Assembly: GCA_004357015.1 (NCBI GenBank)
Contig: SMXE01000204.1
Span: 1 to 7,720 of the forward strand
Length of the DNA: 7,720 nucleotides
Origin: Caldithrix sp.
GTDB lineage: Bacteria; Zhuqueibacterota; Zhuqueibacteria; Oceanimicrobiales; Oceanimicrobiaceae
Direction: 5' to 3'
Shown here: piece by piece, positions 7,321-7,720 of the stretch
How the letters are laid out: each line of letters starts with the position of its first letter
How positions within the stretch are numbered: the stretch's first letter is position 1
Made by a program: the position numbers and the translations under genes
The notes under the pieces: generated by a model
What the model saw: the letters and a program-made list of their open reading frames with translations, nothing else
Databases searched by the model: none
Told to the model about the DNA's origin: nothing

Positions 7321-7361
7321 ATGGTTAATTCTCGGTAAGATGGACGAAAAGTAACCATTTT
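7321..7361 (+). terminator. Weak inverted repeat after the kinase gene, possible terminator
   Basis: ATGGTTA (7321-7327) and TAACCAT (7352-7358) can pair across a 24-base loop, and three T residues follow. It lies 20 bases after the kinase stop codon. The stem is AT-rich and the loop long, so it is a poor terminator on its own; it is listed because no better candidate follows the operon. Confidence 0.2.
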
Positions 7362-7468
7362 CACTTAACCGGATTTGCACTGCTTTCCTGTGAACGTTTG
7401 GGGCATTCTTCGCAGCAATCATGACATTTTTGTCAATAATATTATATATTAGCCTGAATAATTCATGA

Positions 7469-7605
7469 ACCACGAAGAACACGAAGAAGAAACTATGGGT
7501 TTTTTGGTAACTGGTTTGTCGTAGGTGATTATGATTATGTTTGTTGTGCTCTTGTTAAAAAAATTCTACCAGATAGAGTTCTTTTCCCTTCGTGAACTTC
7601 GTGGT
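7469..7605. repeat. 137-bp imperfect hairpin element with 18-bp terminal inverted repeats
   Basis: The left arm ACCACGAAGAACACGAAG (7469-7486) pairs with the right arm CTTCGTGAACTTCGTGGT (7588-7605); 16 of 18 positions are complementary. Each arm is itself a doubled 9-mer of the CACGAAG type. Weaker complementarity continues inward: AAGAAACTAT on the left against the AGATAGAGTTCTTTT region on the right, then TTTTTTGGTAAC against GTTAAAAAAATT. The unpaired centre is about 35-40 bases. It has no coding capacity and no clear target-site duplication. The structure fits a MITE-like or REP-like dispersed element, or a structured RNA; the sequence alone does not decide. Confidence 0.6.
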
Positions 7606-7720
7606 GAAATAAAGTTTTCGACTGATAAATCCATAAGTGCTTATTGCTAATAATCTTAAGTTGGGTACTGCCTAAATTTGTGAATAATGCAGGTCAGCAG
7701 TTCTTGTTACCTTTCAAGAA

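Larger units (their letters stand above)
7301..7720. other. AT-rich intergenic region to the window edge
   Basis: No plausible gene was found in these 420 bases. The first part holds a weak inverted repeat after the kinase (7321-7358) and a 14-base hairpin TGACA-TTTT-TGTCA (7422-7435) followed by a strongly AT-rich stretch at 7433-7465. The second part is dominated by the imperfect hairpin element at 7469-7605. No response regulator, HPt or other partner of the hybrid kinase begins here. Confidence 0.6.

Noticed and set aside
7422..7435. TGACA-TTTT-TGTCA hairpin as a terminator
   Set aside because: The stem is only 5 bp, AT-rich, and not followed by a T tract.
7469..7605. Insertion sequence
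   Set aside because: The inverted repeats enclose only about 100 bases with no transposase frame, and no clear target-site duplication flanks them.

Overview
The window comes from a Gram-negative (diderm) bacterium. The evidence is an outer-membrane TonB-dependent receptor ending in phenylalanine, a periplasmic YfiR-family protein with a signal peptide, and an inner-membrane sensor kinase with a periplasmic domain. Base composition and codon use look even across the genes, and no transposase, integrase, phage gene, tRNA or rRNA is visible. The phylum cannot be fixed from the sequence alone.

Layout. Bases 1-339 hold an open frame that runs in from the left edge and contains three exact 21-bp tandem repeats, then a small hairpin, then a good sigma70-type promoter and a strong ribosome binding site. 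Bases 340-1797 are pepD, a cytosolic M20 family dipeptidase with all its expected metal and catalytic residues. Bases 1798-2257 are a 460-bp gap with no convincing gene; it holds a possible promoter and a perfect 12-bp palindrome just before the next gene. Bases 2258-7300 are a compact same-strand three-gene cluster: a TonB-dependent receptor (2258-4324), a YfiR/DUF4154 periplasmic protein (4372-4932) and a CHASE8-HAMP-PAS hybrid histidine kinase with a C-terminal receiver (4919-7300). The last two genes overlap by 14 bp. Bases 7301-7720 are AT-rich and non-coding, with a 137-bp imperfect hairpin element bounded by 18-bp inverted repeats.

How the genes fit together. PepD is a housekeeping peptide-recycling enzyme with its own promoter and appears unrelated to the cluster. 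The cluster resembles the YfiBNR (TpbB) signalling module of Pseudomonas, in which periplasmic YfiR restrains the CHASE8-containing diguanylate cyclase YfiN and an outer-membrane protein, YfiB, relieves the restraint. Here the CHASE8-HAMP input is attached to a PAS/histidine kinase/receiver output instead of GGDEF, and the outer-membrane position is taken by a TonB-dependent receptor whose N-terminus carries a lipoprotein-like signal. The inferred model is an envelope-spanning route from receptor to YfiR to kinase that ends in phosphotransfer. No partner response regulator or HPt protein is present in the window.
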